A DNA stretch of 64,000 bases from Aldrovandia affinis (Eukaryota > Chordata > Actinopteri > Notacanthiformes > Halosauridae), in assembly GCA_029706075.1 (NCBI GenBank), contig JAINUG010000521.1, forward strand, positions 1 to 64,000, in the 5' to 3' direction. This document shows positions 1 to 13,149 of the stretch, piece by piece. Below the pieces are notes generated by a model. That model did not search any database. It was not told the DNA's origin and saw only the letters and a program-made list of their open reading frames with translations. Numbering within the stretch: position 1 is the stretch's first letter; each line of letters starts with the position of its first letter. The position numbers and the translations under genes were made by a program.

Positions 1-480
1 TGTAACTGCGGTCACTGACCACTAGAGGTCAATCCTATTTTTCTGATTGTCTTTTCATAATGTGATTAAGTAGTTTCCGGTTTCATCTATCTCTTGCATC
101 TTCGTCTTTTTATTAGTCAGAGGAATACATGTAATGGCCGACATTGTGCTCGTTGTATATATAGCGGCAAAGTTATAAAGATTTTCAGAAGTCAAACCCC
201 CCATTGATCTACAAGCAGGCCAAAGTGGTTCGTATTGTATCTTTTCTTTCATTTTCATACCATTTGTATAACATTAGCAAGTCAAATGTATGTTTCATGT
301 TTATTTTGTTTGTCTGTATTGTAGTTCTACGGTGTTTCGGTGTCGGTGTTGCGGTGTTGCGGTGCTAGATGGTGCTAGCTTGATTCAATGTTAGCTTCCA
401 TTCTGACATGCACGCTGAAGTTCATCATTAAAGCATCTGTAAAAAGAACCGGAGTCCTCGCATGCAGTCAATGGGCGGCA
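1..480 (+). repeat. BEL/Pao LTR, copy 1
   Basis: First of three near-identical 480-bp LTRs. It begins TGTAACTGCGG at base 1 and ends GGGCGGCA. Its right edge was fixed by comparison with the third LTR, whose sequence leaves the element after the same GGGCGGCA. A TATA-like run (about 157-170) and short CGGTGTTGCGGTG repeats (about 330-375) lie inside. The left flank and target duplication are outside the window. Confidence 0.85.
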
Positions 481-1266
481 TAGTAGAACACTTCACTGCA
501 TTCGGTGAAGGCTCCAAGATGAAGACGGAATCGCGGTAGCCGTATGTGGACGTCGGGCAGAGGAAAGTCATCGCGCGGAAGAAAAAGAGTTGTCACGTTT
601 GGAACTGTTGCGTTGGGATGTTCAAGGAGCAGGTGGACAAGGCTATACAAGCAAGCACGTTGAAGCAAACGTCTTGAAAGTAGCGCAAGTACTTGTCAGC
701 TGCCATTCAAGTTTCTATCGCACCAGGATTTCATCGGACAGCGTTCGTCCTTAAAGCTACGGTGAACATTTTCTTTGCGGTTGACTGTCCAGTAAGTAAT
801 AGCCTAAACGCTATTCCTTAAGTTGGCTAAAATATATTTTGAGTTCCACATCCAAGTATTGTATACAATTTCATTACAAGTGTGTTCCTTATATTTAGAC
901 TGTGTTGAGGTTGCTTACAGTTTTATTGTTTTCCATTTCTATAATTCATTGTGATTCATTGTGTTGAACATTGTAGGATTGGATGTGCATTTATGTGGTC
1001 CTATAAGGTTAAGTAAAAGTAGGCCAATCCTAAAGAGTATATTTACATTTTATATTTACATTTCATATTTGCCTTTCATAATTCTATACATTTGTTTATA
1101 CATTTCATATTCGAATTTCATAATTCGACACATGTTATAATTAGACCTACATGTTTTATTGACATTTCATATTTCCATTTCATAAATACATTTAATATTT
1201 ACACATATAGGAGAACAGCCTACATTTGATTTAGATTTCAATAACATTAAACACTACACATTCAAC
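481..1266 (+). other. BEL/Pao leader, copy 1
   Basis: Untranslated leader between the LTR and the first gag ATG. It is AT-rich, with repeated CATTTCATATTTACATTT-like runs at about 1,040-1,200. I could not assign a primer binding site. The same leader is present at 6,400-7,184. Confidence 0.6.
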
Positions 1267-4200
1267 ATGTCACACACAAGTGAACATGCTCCACTGCCTA
1301 CTGAAGAAGTCACCCATGCACACCTTCAAGAAGATGGTGATGCAGAACAGACCTCACCAAAGCAAGCTGACAGTAGTGAGCAAGTTGAAGTAACCACACA
1401 AGACACACAATCTCAGGTTGACACAGATAACACGCAACAGCCTGTAGACAGTAGGAGAAGCCAACGCACACGAACGCACACTGAAAAGGGAAAGGCTCTG
1501 TTAGATGACAAACTGAAGGATCTAAACGTGAATTTCACAAGGATGTACAACAAGTGGAAATACCACATAAATGGATTAAAACGATCCATCAAGAATAATG
1601 ATGATGCTAATCTGATTGAGGAAGTCATAAGCACAATAAATACTATCCAAGTTGACGTTGATAATACTTACCTCAAAATAAGAGCCATCTCAAATCCTGA
1701 TCCTGAAATCCGCAGAATGAATGATACATGCCATGCACTCACTAGGACTGCAAATAAAAAGGCTCAACACTTCCTCAGTGATAATGCTGATTCAGAAGTT
1801 TCAACCTGGCCTGATGCTGAATCTGTGTTTGATAACACTGTATCCAGTGTCACCTTAGCTAGCGAGCATAAGTCTGAGGGGTCTAAACAATCTTCTCATC
1901 CATCACGGCATGCGAAACAACAAGCTGCAGCGGAAGTTGCAGCCACACAAGAGGTACTCAAAATAATGAAAGCACAACATGAGCAAGAAGAAGAAATACG
2001 AAGACTTGAGGTGGAAGATCAAATGTTGACGGCTGAAAGAGAAGCTGAAGAAAGGGAAATTGAAGCAGAGAACGCCAGACAAAGAGCTCAGTTCATATCA
2101 GAAAGTGCTAACAGAAGAATGAAGCTGGATGAGAAAAAGAAATTAGTGGAACGGTTGGAAGAACTAAAGAAGCACAATGCAGCGCAGGCAAGGCTGCAAG
2201 TTTACTCTGAGAGTGATCATAGCGATGAAGAAGATCACCCATTAGCTCCTTTACCGCAACAAGCACTGCTTTCTCAAGCTCTCCTGGCACAAGAAGCCAA
2301 GCCCACATCCACATCAGGTTGTAGTTACTAAAAGCTCTCCCTCTTATTCTCACATTTTCACCTCAGTATCCGTTCCACAACCAGCCACATTTGCTCAAGC
2401 ACCCATGCAACAAGCCCCATTCACCCAAGTCCCTCCCACTACATCTCATGACACTTCCAATGACCTTGTGAGAACACTCGCTGAAGCTATCACAGCCAAT
2501 CGAATTCCAATCCCGGAACCTGCTGTCTTCACAGGAGATCCTCTCAAGTATAATGATTGGAAGCTTTCTTTCTGCACTTTGATTGATCGGAAGAACTTGC
2601 CAGTTCAAGAAAAACTCTTTCTGCGCAAGTATGTCGTGGTCCGGCCAAAAGAGCCATAGAAGGGCATTTCCTAGCAGGAACAGAAACTGCTTACCGTGCT
2701 GCCTGGGACATACTTGAAGACAGATTCGGCAATCCATTCGTAATCGGTAAGTCATACCGCGACAAGATACATTCATGGCGTAAAATCGGCCCCAAAGACA
2801 GCGAAGATCTTCGTGAGTTTGGAGATTTTCTGAGCAGTGTCGAATCAGCCATGCCCTATGTTCAAGGTTTACAAGCTCTTAATGATTGTGTGGAAAACCA
2901 AAGGATTGCCGCCAAACTACCAGATTGGTTGATCTCACGGTGGAATAGAAAAGTCACACAGATTCAGGATGAATACAAGGTGTTCCCTGATTTCAGATAC
3001 TTCGTATCATTTCTCAACAAGGAGGCTCGTGTGCGTGCAACCCCATTACATCACTGCAATCAATGAAGCCAAAGGAAGAGGAGAAATCTAAGCCAACAGA
3101 ACAAGAACATTCTAAGTCTCAACGAAGGCGCAACGTCGGTGCTAAGACTTTCACCACTAGTTCAAGTGAGAAGACAAACATCATGTGTATGTTTTGTAAC
3201 AAACAAGGCCATACTCTCCACAAATGTTTTAAGATCATGGAAAGACCCATCGAAGAGAGGGTTAGGTTTGTACAGCAGGAGAAGTTGTGTTTTGGCTGCC
3301 TTGAGACCGGCCATCGCTCTAAAGTCTGTACATCTAGGAGTACATGTGACTCATGTGGAAAACACCATCCAACATGCCTACATCAAAATCGTGAGAAGAA
3401 AGACCAAAAACAAGGAATGAAACCTAAACAAAACCAGTCAAATGAAAAACAATAACAAAGACAAAGAGTCTAAACCAAAGAAGACACAAGAATCCGATCA
3501 AGCTACCTCCAATAGAGTAGTCCAAGACAAGAATAGCACTCATACCTCATCAATCGTTCCAGTCTATGTGTCCACACTAACTGAACCAGACAAGGAAGTC
3601 CTAGTGTATGCTCTGCTCGACACTCAGAGCGACACTACCTTCATCTTAGGGACGTAGCTGAGACACTGAATGCCAAGAAAGATCCAGTGAAACTCAGAGT
3701 ATCTACGATAACATCAAGAACAAAGGTTGTGTCCAGCGAAAGGGTAAAAGGACTTCAAGTAAGAGGCATCAAGTCTGAAACCAAAATCAAACTTCCAGCA
3801 ACCTACACCAGGGATTATATACCAGCAAATAGATCCCATATACCCACAAGTGAAACTGCAAAGTCCTGGCCTCACTTAGAACATCTGGCAGATTAAATGT
3901 CTCATGAGCTCGACTGTGAAGTAGGGTTACTAATCGGCTATAACTGCCCTCAAGCTTTACTTCCCAGAGATGTCATCAGTGGCAATGAAGACCAGCCTTT
4001 CGCGCAAAAGTCTGCGCTGGGTTGGAGCATTGTTGGCTACAACAGTGCTGCCATTGACTATGAAGATGAACTAGGTGTGAGTCACCGTATCATCACAAAG
4101 CAAGTCATACCACCTATCACACCTTCTAAATTCAAGTCTGAAGTCCACTGGTTTACAGGACCCAGTTTCCTATGGCAAAAGGAACTCCCTAAAGAAGAAA

Positions 4201-5800
4201 AGACTAAGGTTGGAGAGATTGACAGTGAAGACCCAGAACTCAAAAGAGCACAGGTTCTCACAACCAAAGCAAAGGAGGAGAGGTCTCTGTCAGATTGCCT
4301 AGCAAAGTTCTCAGATTGGAGGAGAGTGATAAGGGCCATAGCGAGACTCAAGCGTCGTGCAAAAGAGGCAAAGGGTCTGAAGACAAGATCTAATGGAGCC
4401 ACAACGCTTGAAGAAAGACAGGATGCTGAACAATTCATAATCCATGTAGTTCAAGGAGAAGCGTTCAGTGAAGAGATCAAATCTCTAAATCAAGGAAAAG
4501 AGGTGCATAAGACCAAGTCAACCAACCTGCACAAGTTATGCCCCTTCATGGATAGCCATGGTATCTTGAGGGTGGGAGGAAGATTGACACGAGCCGCACT
4601 CCATCCCCATGTCAGACACCCAGCCATCCTCCCAAAAGGACACCATGTGTCTCGTCTCCTAGTTAAGCACTACCACGAGAAGGTGTATCATCAGGGCCGT
4701 GGAATGACGATCAATGAAATACGTTCCAATGGAATCTGGATTCTTGGATGTAGTAGCGAAGTGTCATCTCTCATTTTCAAATGCATTAAGTGCAGGAAGT
4801 TTAGGAAGTCTAATCAAGAACAAAAAAAATGGCCGACCTTCCGCTAGAGAGGATGGAAACTACACTCATTCACATACAGTGGTATGGACTGCTTTGGACC
4901 ATTTTATGTTAAAGATGGAAGGAAAGAACAGAAGAGATATGGGCTCATATTCACCTGCATGTGTTCTAGAGCCATTCACATCGAGGTACTGGATGACCTT
5001 ACCACTGATGCCTTCCTCAATGCGTTGCGTTGCTTTATCGCTATAAGGGGCAACGTAAGTCAACTCCAAAGCAACCAAGGCACTAATTTTATAGGTGCAC
5101 GGAATGAATTCCAGGAGTTGATGAAAGGAATAAACCGAAGAGCGTGTGAAAGAACTGGGATGCAGTCGTCATGAACCCACCTGCTTCCAGTCACATGGGC
5201 GGTGTCTGGGAGAGACAGATCCGTACAGTGAGAAGTGTCCTCACATCTATTCTAGACCAGTTTGCTAGTAGGTTAGACAGCTCGTCACTGAGAACGTACT
5301 TATATGAAGTGATGGCTATAGTGAATAGTCGACCGTTAACCACAGTACATCTCAATGATCCATCAGGCCCAGAACCCCTGACTCCGAATCATATACTAAC
5401 AATGAAATCATCAATCATTGTGCCACCACCTGGAGAGTTTGTAAAGAGAAGATCTCTATCTTCAGAAAAGATGGAAGAGAGTTCAGTTCTTGTCAAATGA
5501 GTTCTGGACCAGGTGGAGAAAGGAATATTTGCTTAATCTGCAACAAAGAAGAAAATGGAACAAGGACAGGAGAAATGCTAAAGTAAATGACATTGTCCTG
5601 TTGCAAGATGATGCCACACCAAGAAATCAGTGGAAGTTGGCAAAGGTAGTCAAGTCTTCCCAGCTGCTGACAAAAGGATAAGAAGAGTCAAACTGTTAGT
5701 CAGTGATACAACACTAGACAGCAAGGGTGCACGCACAACTAAGCCACTTTATTTAGAAAGAGCCATACACAAAACAGTACTATTACTTGAGGCTGAGTAA
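1267..5800 (+). pseudogene. BEL/Pao gag-pol, copy 1 (RT/RNase H deleted, frameshifted)
   Basis: Gag opens at 1,267 (MSHTSEHAPL) with a charged coiled-coil-like stretch rich in E, R and Q. It continues in several frames to three zinc knuckles (CMFCNKQGHTLHKC at about 3,180, CFGCLETGHRSKVC, CDSCGKHH). An aspartic protease follows, with motif ALLDTQSDTTFI at about 3,610. Next come the integrase zinc-binding domain (about 4,600-4,800), the integrase core and a C-terminal region typical of BEL polyproteins, ending at 5,800. The sequence passes from the protease-linker (KQVIPPITP) straight into the post-RNase H stretch WFTGPSFLWQ near 4,120, so RT and RNase H are missing. Several frameshifts and stops break the frame. 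Against copy 2, the second integrase catalytic Asp is Asn (LQSNQGTNF). Family assignment is firm and loss of function is certain. Confidence 0.85.
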
Positions 5801-5918
5801 AGGGTTAATTAATCAGTGAAAGTGATTAAACCTTTGTTTGTTGTTTAATAACAATGTAATGATTAATGTTTCAATGTTAAGTTCTATTAAGAATCACACT
5901 TTTGTGTGATGGTGGGAG

Positions 5919-6399
5919 AAGTAACTGCGGTCACTGACCACGAGAGGTCAATCCTATTTTTCTGATTGTCTTTTCACAATGTGATTAAGTAGTTTCCGGT
6001 TTCATCTATGTATTGCATCTTCGTCTTTTTTATTAGTCAGAGGAATACATGTAATGGCCGACATTGTGCTCGTTGTATATATAGCGGCAAAGTTATAAAG
6101 ATTTTCAGAAGTCAATCCCCCCCATTGATCTACAAGCAGGCCAAAGTGGTTCGTATTGTATCTTTTCTTTCATTTTCATACCATTTGTATAACATAAGTC
6201 AAATGTATGTTTCATGTTTATTTTGTTTGTCTGTATTGTAGTTCTACGGTGTTTCGGTGTTTCGGTGTTGCGGTGTTGCGGTGCTAGATGGTGCTAGCTT
6301 GATTCAATGTTAGCTTCCATTCTGACATGCACGCTGAAGTTCATCATTAAAACATCTGTAAAAAGAACCGGAGTCCTCGCATGCAGTCAATGGGCGGCA
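5919..6399 (+). repeat. BEL/Pao LTR, copy 2 (shared middle LTR)
   Basis: Middle LTR serving both internal regions. It is preceded by the polypurine tract GGTGGGAG at 5,911-5,918. The usual TG start is altered to AAG here. It ends GGGCGGCA at 6,399 and leads directly into the second leader (TAGTAGAACAC). Confidence 0.85.
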
Positions 6400-7184
6400 T
6401 AGTAGAACACTTCACTGCATTCGGTGAAGGCTCCAAGATGAAGACGGAATCGCGGTAGCCCGATGTGGACGTCGGGCAGAGGAAAGTCATCGCGCGGAAG
6501 AAAAAGAGTTGTCACGTTTGGAACTGTTGCGTTGGGATGTTCAAGGAGCAGGTGGACAAGGCTATACAAGCAAGCACGTTGAAGCAAACGTCTTGGAAGT
6601 AGCGCAAGTACTTGTCAGCTGCCATTCAAGTTTCTATCGCACCAGGATTTCATCGGACAGCGTTCGTCCTTAAAGCTACGGTGAACCTTTTCTTTGCGGT
6701 TGACTGTCCAGTAAGTAATAGCCTAAACGCTATTCCTTAAGTTGGCTAAAATATATTTTGAGTTCCACATCCAAGTATTGTATACAATTTCATTACAAGT
6801 GTGTTCCTTATATTTAGAATGTGTTGAGGTAAACACAGTTTTATTGTTTTCCATTTCTATAATTCATTGTGATTCATTGTGTTGAACATTGTAGGATTGG
6901 ATGTGCATTTATGTGGTCCTATAAGGTTAAGTAAAAGTAGGCCAATCCTAAAGAGTATATTTACATTTTATATTTACATTTCATATTTGCCTCTCATAAT
7001 TCTATACATTTGTTTATACATTTCATATTCGAATTTCATAATTCGACACATGTTATAATTAGACCTACATGTTTTATTGACATTTCATATTTCCATTTCA
7101 TAAATACATTTAATATTTACACATATAGGAGAACAGCCTACATTTGATTTAGATTTCAATAACATTAAACACTACACATTCAAC
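6400..7184 (+). other. BEL/Pao leader, copy 2
   Basis: Second copy of the AT-rich untranslated leader, nearly identical to 481-1,266. No gene is seen. Confidence 0.6.
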
Positions 7185-10100
7185 ATGTCACACACAAGTG
7201 AACATGCTCCACTGCCTACTGAAGAAGTCACCCATGCACACCTTCAAGAAGATGGTGATGCAGAGCAGACCTCACCAAAGCAAGCTGACACTAGTGAGCA
7301 AGTTGAAGTAACCACACAAGACACACAATCTCAGGTTGACGCAGATAACACGCAACAGCCTGTAGACAGTAGGAGAAGCCAACGCACACCGAACGCTCAC
7401 TGAAAAGGAAAGGCTCTGTTAGATGACAAACTGAAGGATCTAAACGTGAATTTCACAAGGATGTACAACAAGTGGAAATACCACATAAATGGATTAAAAC
7501 GATCCATCAAGAATAATGATGATGCTAATCTGATTGAGGAAGTCATAAGCACAATAAATACCATCCAAGTTGACGTTGATAATACTTACCTCAAAATAAG
7601 AGCCATCTCAAATCCTGATCCTGAAATCTGCAGAATGAATGATAAATGCCATGCACTCACTAGGACTGCAAATAAAAAGGCTCAACACTTCCTCAGTGAT
7701 AATGCTGATTCAGAAGTTTCAACCTGGCCTGATGCTGAATCTGTGTTTGACAACACTGTATCCAATGTCACCTTATCTAGCGAGCATAAGTCTGAGGGGT
7801 CTAAACAATCTTCTCATCCATCATGGCATGCGAAACAACAAGCTGCAGCGGAAGTTGCAGCCACACAAGAGGTACTCAAAATAATGAAAGCACAACATGA
7901 GCAAGAAGAAGAAATACGAAGACTTGAGGTGGAAGATCAAATGTTGACGGCTGAAAGAGAAGCTGAAAGAAAGGGAAATTGAAGCAGAGAACGCCAGAAA
8001 AAGAGCTCAGTTCATATCAGAAAGTGCTAACAGAAGAATGAAGCTGGATGAGAAAAAGAAATTAGTGGAACGGTTGGAAGAACTAAAGAAGCACAATGCA
8101 GCGCAGGCAAGGCTGCAAGTTTACTCTGAGAGTGATCATAGCGATGAAGAAGATCACCCGTTAGCTCCTTTACCTCAACAAGCACTGCTTTCGCAAGCTC
8201 TCCTGGCACAAGAAGCCAAGCCCACTCAAGTCCAACACCCACATCAGGTTGTAGTTACTAAAAGCTCTCCCTCTTATTCTCATATTTTCACCTCAGTATC
8301 CATTCCACAACCAGCCACATTTGCTCAAGCACCAGTGAGTTATCAGACCATGCCCACTCAACCTCTTCCCATGCAACAAGCCCCATTCACCCAAGTCCCT
8401 CCCACTACATCTCATGACACTTCCAATGACCTTGTGAGAACACTTGCTGAAGCTATCACAGCCAATCGAATTCCAATCCCGGAACCTGCTGTCTTCACAG
8501 GAGATCCTCTCAAGTATAATGATTGGAAGCTTTCTTTCTGCACTTTGATCGATCGGAAGAACTTGCCAGTTCAAGAAAAACTCTTCTTTCTGCGCAAGTA
8601 TGTCGGTGGTCCGGCCAAAAGAGCCATAGAAGGGCATTTCCTAGCAGGAACAGAAACTGCTTACGTGCTGCCTGGGACATACTTGAAGACAGATTCGGCA
8701 ATCCATTCGTAATCGGTAAGTCATACCGCGCGACAAGATACATTCATTGCGTAAAATCGGCCCCAAAGACAGCGAAGATCTTCGTGAGTTTGGAGATTTT
8801 CTGAGCAGTGTCGAATCAGCCATGCCCTATGTTCAAGGTTTACAAGCTCTTAATGATTGTGTGGAAAACCAAAGGATTGCCGCCAAACTACCAGATTGGT
8901 TGATCTCACGGTGGAATAGAAAAGTCACACAGATTCAGGATGAATACAAGGTGTTCCCTGATTTCAGATACTTCGTATCATTTCTCAACAAGGAGGCTCG
9001 TATTGCGTGCAACCCCATTACATCACTGCAATCAATGAAGCCAAAGGAAGAGGAGAAATCTAAGCCAACAGAACAAGAACATTCTAAGTCTCAACGAAGG
9101 TGCAACGTCGGTGCTAAGACTTTCACCACTAGTTCAAGTGAGAAGACAAACATCATGTGTATGTTTTGTAACAAACAAGGCCATACTCTCCACAAATGTT
9201 TTAAGATCATGGAAAGACCCATCGAAGAGAGGGTTAGGTTTGTACAGCAGGAGAAGTTGTGTTTTGGAAGTCTGTACATCTAGGAGTACATGTGACTCAT
9301 GTGGAAAACACCATCCAACATGCCTACATCAAAATCGTGAGAAGAAAGACCAAAAACAAGAAATGAAACCTAAACAAAACCAGTCAAATGAAAACAATAA
9401 CAAAGACAGAGTCTAAACCAAAGAAGACACAAGAATCCGATCAAGCTACCTCCAATAGAGTAGTCCAAGACAAGAATAGCACTCATACCTCATCAATCGT
9501 TCCAGTCTATGTGTCCACACTAACTGAACCAGACAAGGAAGTCCTAGTGTATGCTCTGCTCGACACTCAGAGCGACACTACCTTCATCTTAAGGGACGTA
9601 GCTGAGACACTGAATGCCAAGAAAGATCCAGTGAAACTCAGAGTATCTACGATAACATCAAGAACAAAGGTCGTGTCCAGCGAAAGGGTAAAAGGACTTC
9701 AAGTAAGAGGCATCAAGTCTGAAACCAAAATCAAACTTCCAGCAACCTACACCAGGGATTATATACCACCAAATAGATGCCATATACCCACAAGTGAAAC
9801 TGCAAAGTCCTGGCCTCACTTAGAACATCTGGCAGATGAAATGTCTCATGAGCTCGACTGTGAAGTAGGGTTACTAATCGGCTATAACTGCCCTCAAGCT
9901 TTACTTCCCAGAGATGTCATCAGTGGCAATGAAGACCAGCCTTTCGCGCAAAAGTCTGCGCTGGGTTGGAGCATTGTTGGCTACAACAGTGCTGCCATTG
10001 ACTATGAAGATGAACTAGGTGTGAGTCACCGTATCATCACAAAGCAAGTCATACCACCTATCACACCTTCCTCTAAATTCAAGTCTGAAGTCCACTGGTT

Positions 10101-11747
10101 TACAGGACCCAGTTTCCTATGGCAAAAGGAACTCCCTAAAGAAGAAAAGACTAAGGTTGGAGAGATTGACAGTGAAGACCCAGAACTCAAAAGAGCACAG
10201 GTTCTCACAACCAAAGCAAAGGAGGAGAGGTCTCTGTCAGATCGCCTAGCAAAGTTCTCAGATTGGAGGAGAGTGATAAAGGCCATAGCGAGACTCAAGC
10301 GTCGTGCAAAAGAAGCAAAGGGTCTGAAGACAAGATCTAATGGAGCCACAACGCTTGAAGAAAGACAGGATGCTGAACAATTCATAATCCATGTAGTTCA
10401 AGGAGAAGCGTTCAGTGAAGAGATCAAATCTCTAAATCAAGGAAAAGAGGTGCATAAGAACAAGTCAACCAACCTGCACAAGTTAAGCCCCTTCATGGAT
10501 AGCCATGGTATCTTGAGGGTGGGAGGAAGATTGACACAAGCCGCACTCCATCCCCATGTCAGACACCCAGCCATCCTCCCAAAAGGACACCATGTGTCTC
10601 GTCTCCTAGTTAAGCACTACCACGAGAAGGTGTATCATCAGGGCCGTGGAATGACGATCAATGAAATACATTCCAATGGAATCTGGATTCTTGGATGTAG
10701 TAGCGAAGTGTCATCTCTCATCTTCAAATGCATTAAGTGCAGGAAGTTTAGGAAGTCTAATCAAGAACAAAAATGGCCGACCTTCCGCTAGAGAGGATGG
10801 AAACTACACCTCCATTCACATACAGTGGTATGGACTGCTTTGGACCATTTTATGTTAAAGATGGAAGGAAAGAACAGAAGAGATATGGGCTCATATTCAC
10901 CTGCATGTGTTCTAGAGCCATTCACATCGAGGTACTGGATGACCTTACCACTGATGCCTTCCTCAACGCGTTGCGTTGCTTTATCGCTATAAGGGGCAAC
11001 GTAAGTCAACTCCAAAGCGACCAAGGCACTAACTTTATAGGTGCACGGAATGAATTCCAGGAGTTGATGAAAGGAATAACCGAAGAGCGTGTGAAAGAAC
11101 TGGGATGCAGCTTCGTCATGAACCCACCTGCTTCCAGTCACATGGGCGGTGTCTGGGAGAGACAGATCCGTACAGTGAGAAGTGTCCTCACATCTATTCT
11201 AGACCAGTTTGCTAATAGGTTAGACAGCTCGTCACTGAGAACGTACTTATATGAAGTGATGGCTATAGTGAATAGTCGACCATTAACCACAGTACATCTC
11301 AATGATCCATCAGGCCCAGAACCCCTGACTCCGAATCATATATTAACAATGAAGTCATCGATCATTGTGCCACCACCTGGAGAGTTTGTAAGAGAAGATC
11401 TCTATCTTCAGAAAAGATGGAAGAGAGTTCAGTTCTTGTCAAATGAGTTCTGGACCAGGTGGAGAAAGGAATATTTGCTTAATCTGCAACAAAGAAGAAA
11501 ATGGAACAAGGACAGGAGAAATGCTAAAGTAAATGACATTGTCCTGTTGCAAGATGATGCCACACCAAGAAATCAGTGGAAGTTGGCAAAGGTAGTCGAA
11601 GTCTTCCCAGCTGCTGACAAAAGGATAAGAAGAGTCAAACTGTTAGTTAGTGATACAACACTAGACAGCAAGGGTGCACGCACAACTAAGCCACTTTATT
11701 TAGAAAGAGCCATACACAAAACAGTACTATTACTTGAGGCTGAGTAA
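7185..11747 (+). pseudogene. BEL/Pao gag-pol, copy 2 (RT/RNase H deleted, better preserved)
   Basis: Same architecture as copy 1 but longer open stretches: gag pieces 7,185-7,403, 7,446-7,982 and 8,038-8,712; protease through integrase zinc-binding domain 9,388-10,791; integrase core and C-terminus 10,773-11,747. The protease motif is DTQSDTTFI. The integrase keeps the acidic positions in GMDCFGPF, LQSDQGTNF and HMGGVWERQ. The RT/RNase H deletion lies at the same place as in copy 1 (near 10,068), so it predates the duplication. A roughly 26-bp deletion near 9,268 removes most of the second zinc knuckle. The zinc-binding domain and the core are put out of frame by an A-run of different length in the two copies (5 versus 8 A after GAAC). 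It contains about 35 bp of gag near 8,333 that copy 1 lacks. Confidence 0.85.
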
Positions 11748-11856
11748 AGGGTTAATTAATCAGTGAAAGTGATGAAACCTTTGTTTGTTGTTTAATAACA
11801 ATGTAATGATTAATGTTTCAATGTTAAGTTCTATTAAGAATCACACTTTGTGTGAT

Positions 11857-11864
11857 GGTGGGAG
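11857..11864 (+). other. BEL/Pao polypurine tract
   Basis: GGTGGGAG directly abuts TGTAACTG of the third LTR, the position expected for the plus-strand primer of an LTR retrotransposon. The same tract is at 5,911-5,918. Confidence 0.6.
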
Positions 11865-12344
11865 TGTAACTGCGGTCACTGACCACGAGAGGTCAATCCT
11901 ATTTTTCTGATTGTCTTTTCACAATGTGATTAAGTAGTTTCCGGTTTCATCTATGTATTGCATCTTCGTCTTTTTTATTAGTCAGAGGAATACATGTAAT
12001 GGCCGACATTGTGCTCGTTGTATATATAGCGGCAAAGTTATAAAGATTTTCAGAAGTCAATCCCCCCCATTGATCTACAAGCAGGCCAAAGTGGTTCGTA
12101 TTGTATCTTTTCTTTCATTTTCATACCATTTGTATAACATAAGTCAAATGTATGTTTCATGTTTATTTTGTTTGTCTGTATTGTAGTTCTACGGTGTTTC
12201 GGTGTTTCGGTGTTGCGGTGTTGCGGTGCTAGATGGTGCTAGCTTCATTCAATGTTAGCTTCCATTCTGACATGCACGCTGAAGTTCATCATTAAAGCAT
12301 CTGTAAAAAGAACCGGAGTCCTCGCATGCAGTCAATGGGCGGCA
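11865..12344 (+). repeat. BEL/Pao LTR, copy 3 (right end)
   Basis: Rightmost LTR. After GGGCGGCA the sequence enters TACCTGTACTGAAAGG, the same sequence that follows TTACACA in the other repeated units. This marks the insertion point of the BEL array inside a unit. Confidence 0.85.
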
Positions 12345-12552
12345 TACCTGTACTGAAAGGTTTTATTGAAGCTCCAAGTCATTTTTGTGAGTAATTGACA
12401 CTCAGTGGACTGTTGTGTTGATGCTTTTGGATTTGGGTTAGTGCTGGATGTGACCTGGAGTTAAACTCCAAATGGAAGCTCCAGTGTTGTAAGGCTGTTT
12501 CCCATCTGTCGGTGTCTGAAGAAAATCACAAGACCCAAATTTAACTACTAAA
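12345..12552 (+). other. Repeat-unit spacer following the BEL array
   Basis: Non-coding start of the repeated unit (TACCTGTACTGAAAGGTTTT). The same spacer occurs at about 18,136, 29,655, 36,207, 44,885 and 57,415, and inverted near 60,600. No gene is seen. Confidence 0.5.
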
Positions 12553-12890
12553 GTTGTTCTGTGTGGCTCAGTAGGTAGAGCATGGCGCTGACAGCGTGTA
12601 GGTTGTGGGTTCGATTCCCACTGAAACCACATATACTGAAAAAACGATTTATGCAGTTGTGAGGAGCATCAGCACATCCACACAGGAGAATAAAACGCCC
12701 AGCTGTGCAGTGTCCGGTAAAGTTATATTCGAAAACTTTTATACTGGTTCTGTGTGGCTCAGTTGGTAGAGCACGGTGTTGGCAATGCTTAGGTTGTGGG
12801 TTCAATTCCCACTGGGACCACATACACTGAAAAATGCCTGCATTCACTACTGTAAGTCGCTTTGGATAAAAGCACATGCTAAAATGATGG
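12553..12890 (+). repeat. Pair of tRNA-derived SINE heads flanking a zinc-finger relic
   Basis: Two tRNA-like heads (starts about 12,553 and 12,746) carry box A (TGGCTCAGTNGGTAGAGCA) and box B (GGTTCRATTCC). The second can be read as a tRNA cloverleaf with anticodon loop TTGGCAA and ends in the L2-type tail GTAAGTCGCTTTGGATAAAA. Between them (about 12,655-12,715) lies a finger-linker remnant readable as HQRIHTGE followed by a stop. These are SINEs, not tRNA genes: each is followed by a SINE body, and the pair recurs in every unit. Confidence 0.7.
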
Positions 12891-13149
12891 ACTTGTGGGA
12901 AGACAATTGATGAAACCGCTTTCTCAAGAAATGTTCACACTAGAAACCCTTACAAAGGTTTTGTTCAGTTTTGAAGGACTTCTCAGAAAAGTGGTGTTAG
13001 AATAATCACAGTGGAATATTTGAGAGAATACAGAAGTGAGAGAAATCACAATTGCTATGTAGTTACACATTTCTTAACATCTGTGATTAAAATGTGATTA
13101 CCTTTTGTTTGTATGATTGTTGATTACCTTTAAATGTCTGTTAATCTTA
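12891..13149 (+). other. Unit spacer
   Basis: AT-rich non-coding sequence (GATGGACTTGTGGGAAGAC onward), shared by all units. In the unit near 58.4 kb this same sequence is interrupted by a solo LTR. Confidence 0.4.

Noticed and set aside
10740..10800. Programmed frameshift between the BEL integrase domains at an A-run.
   Set aside because: The A-run differs between the two copies (5 versus 8) and many other indels exist; ordinary decay explains it.
12746..12820. Possible functional tRNA genes at the tRNA-like heads.
   Set aside because: They are followed by SINE body and L2 tail, recur in every unit, and carry acceptor-stem mismatches.
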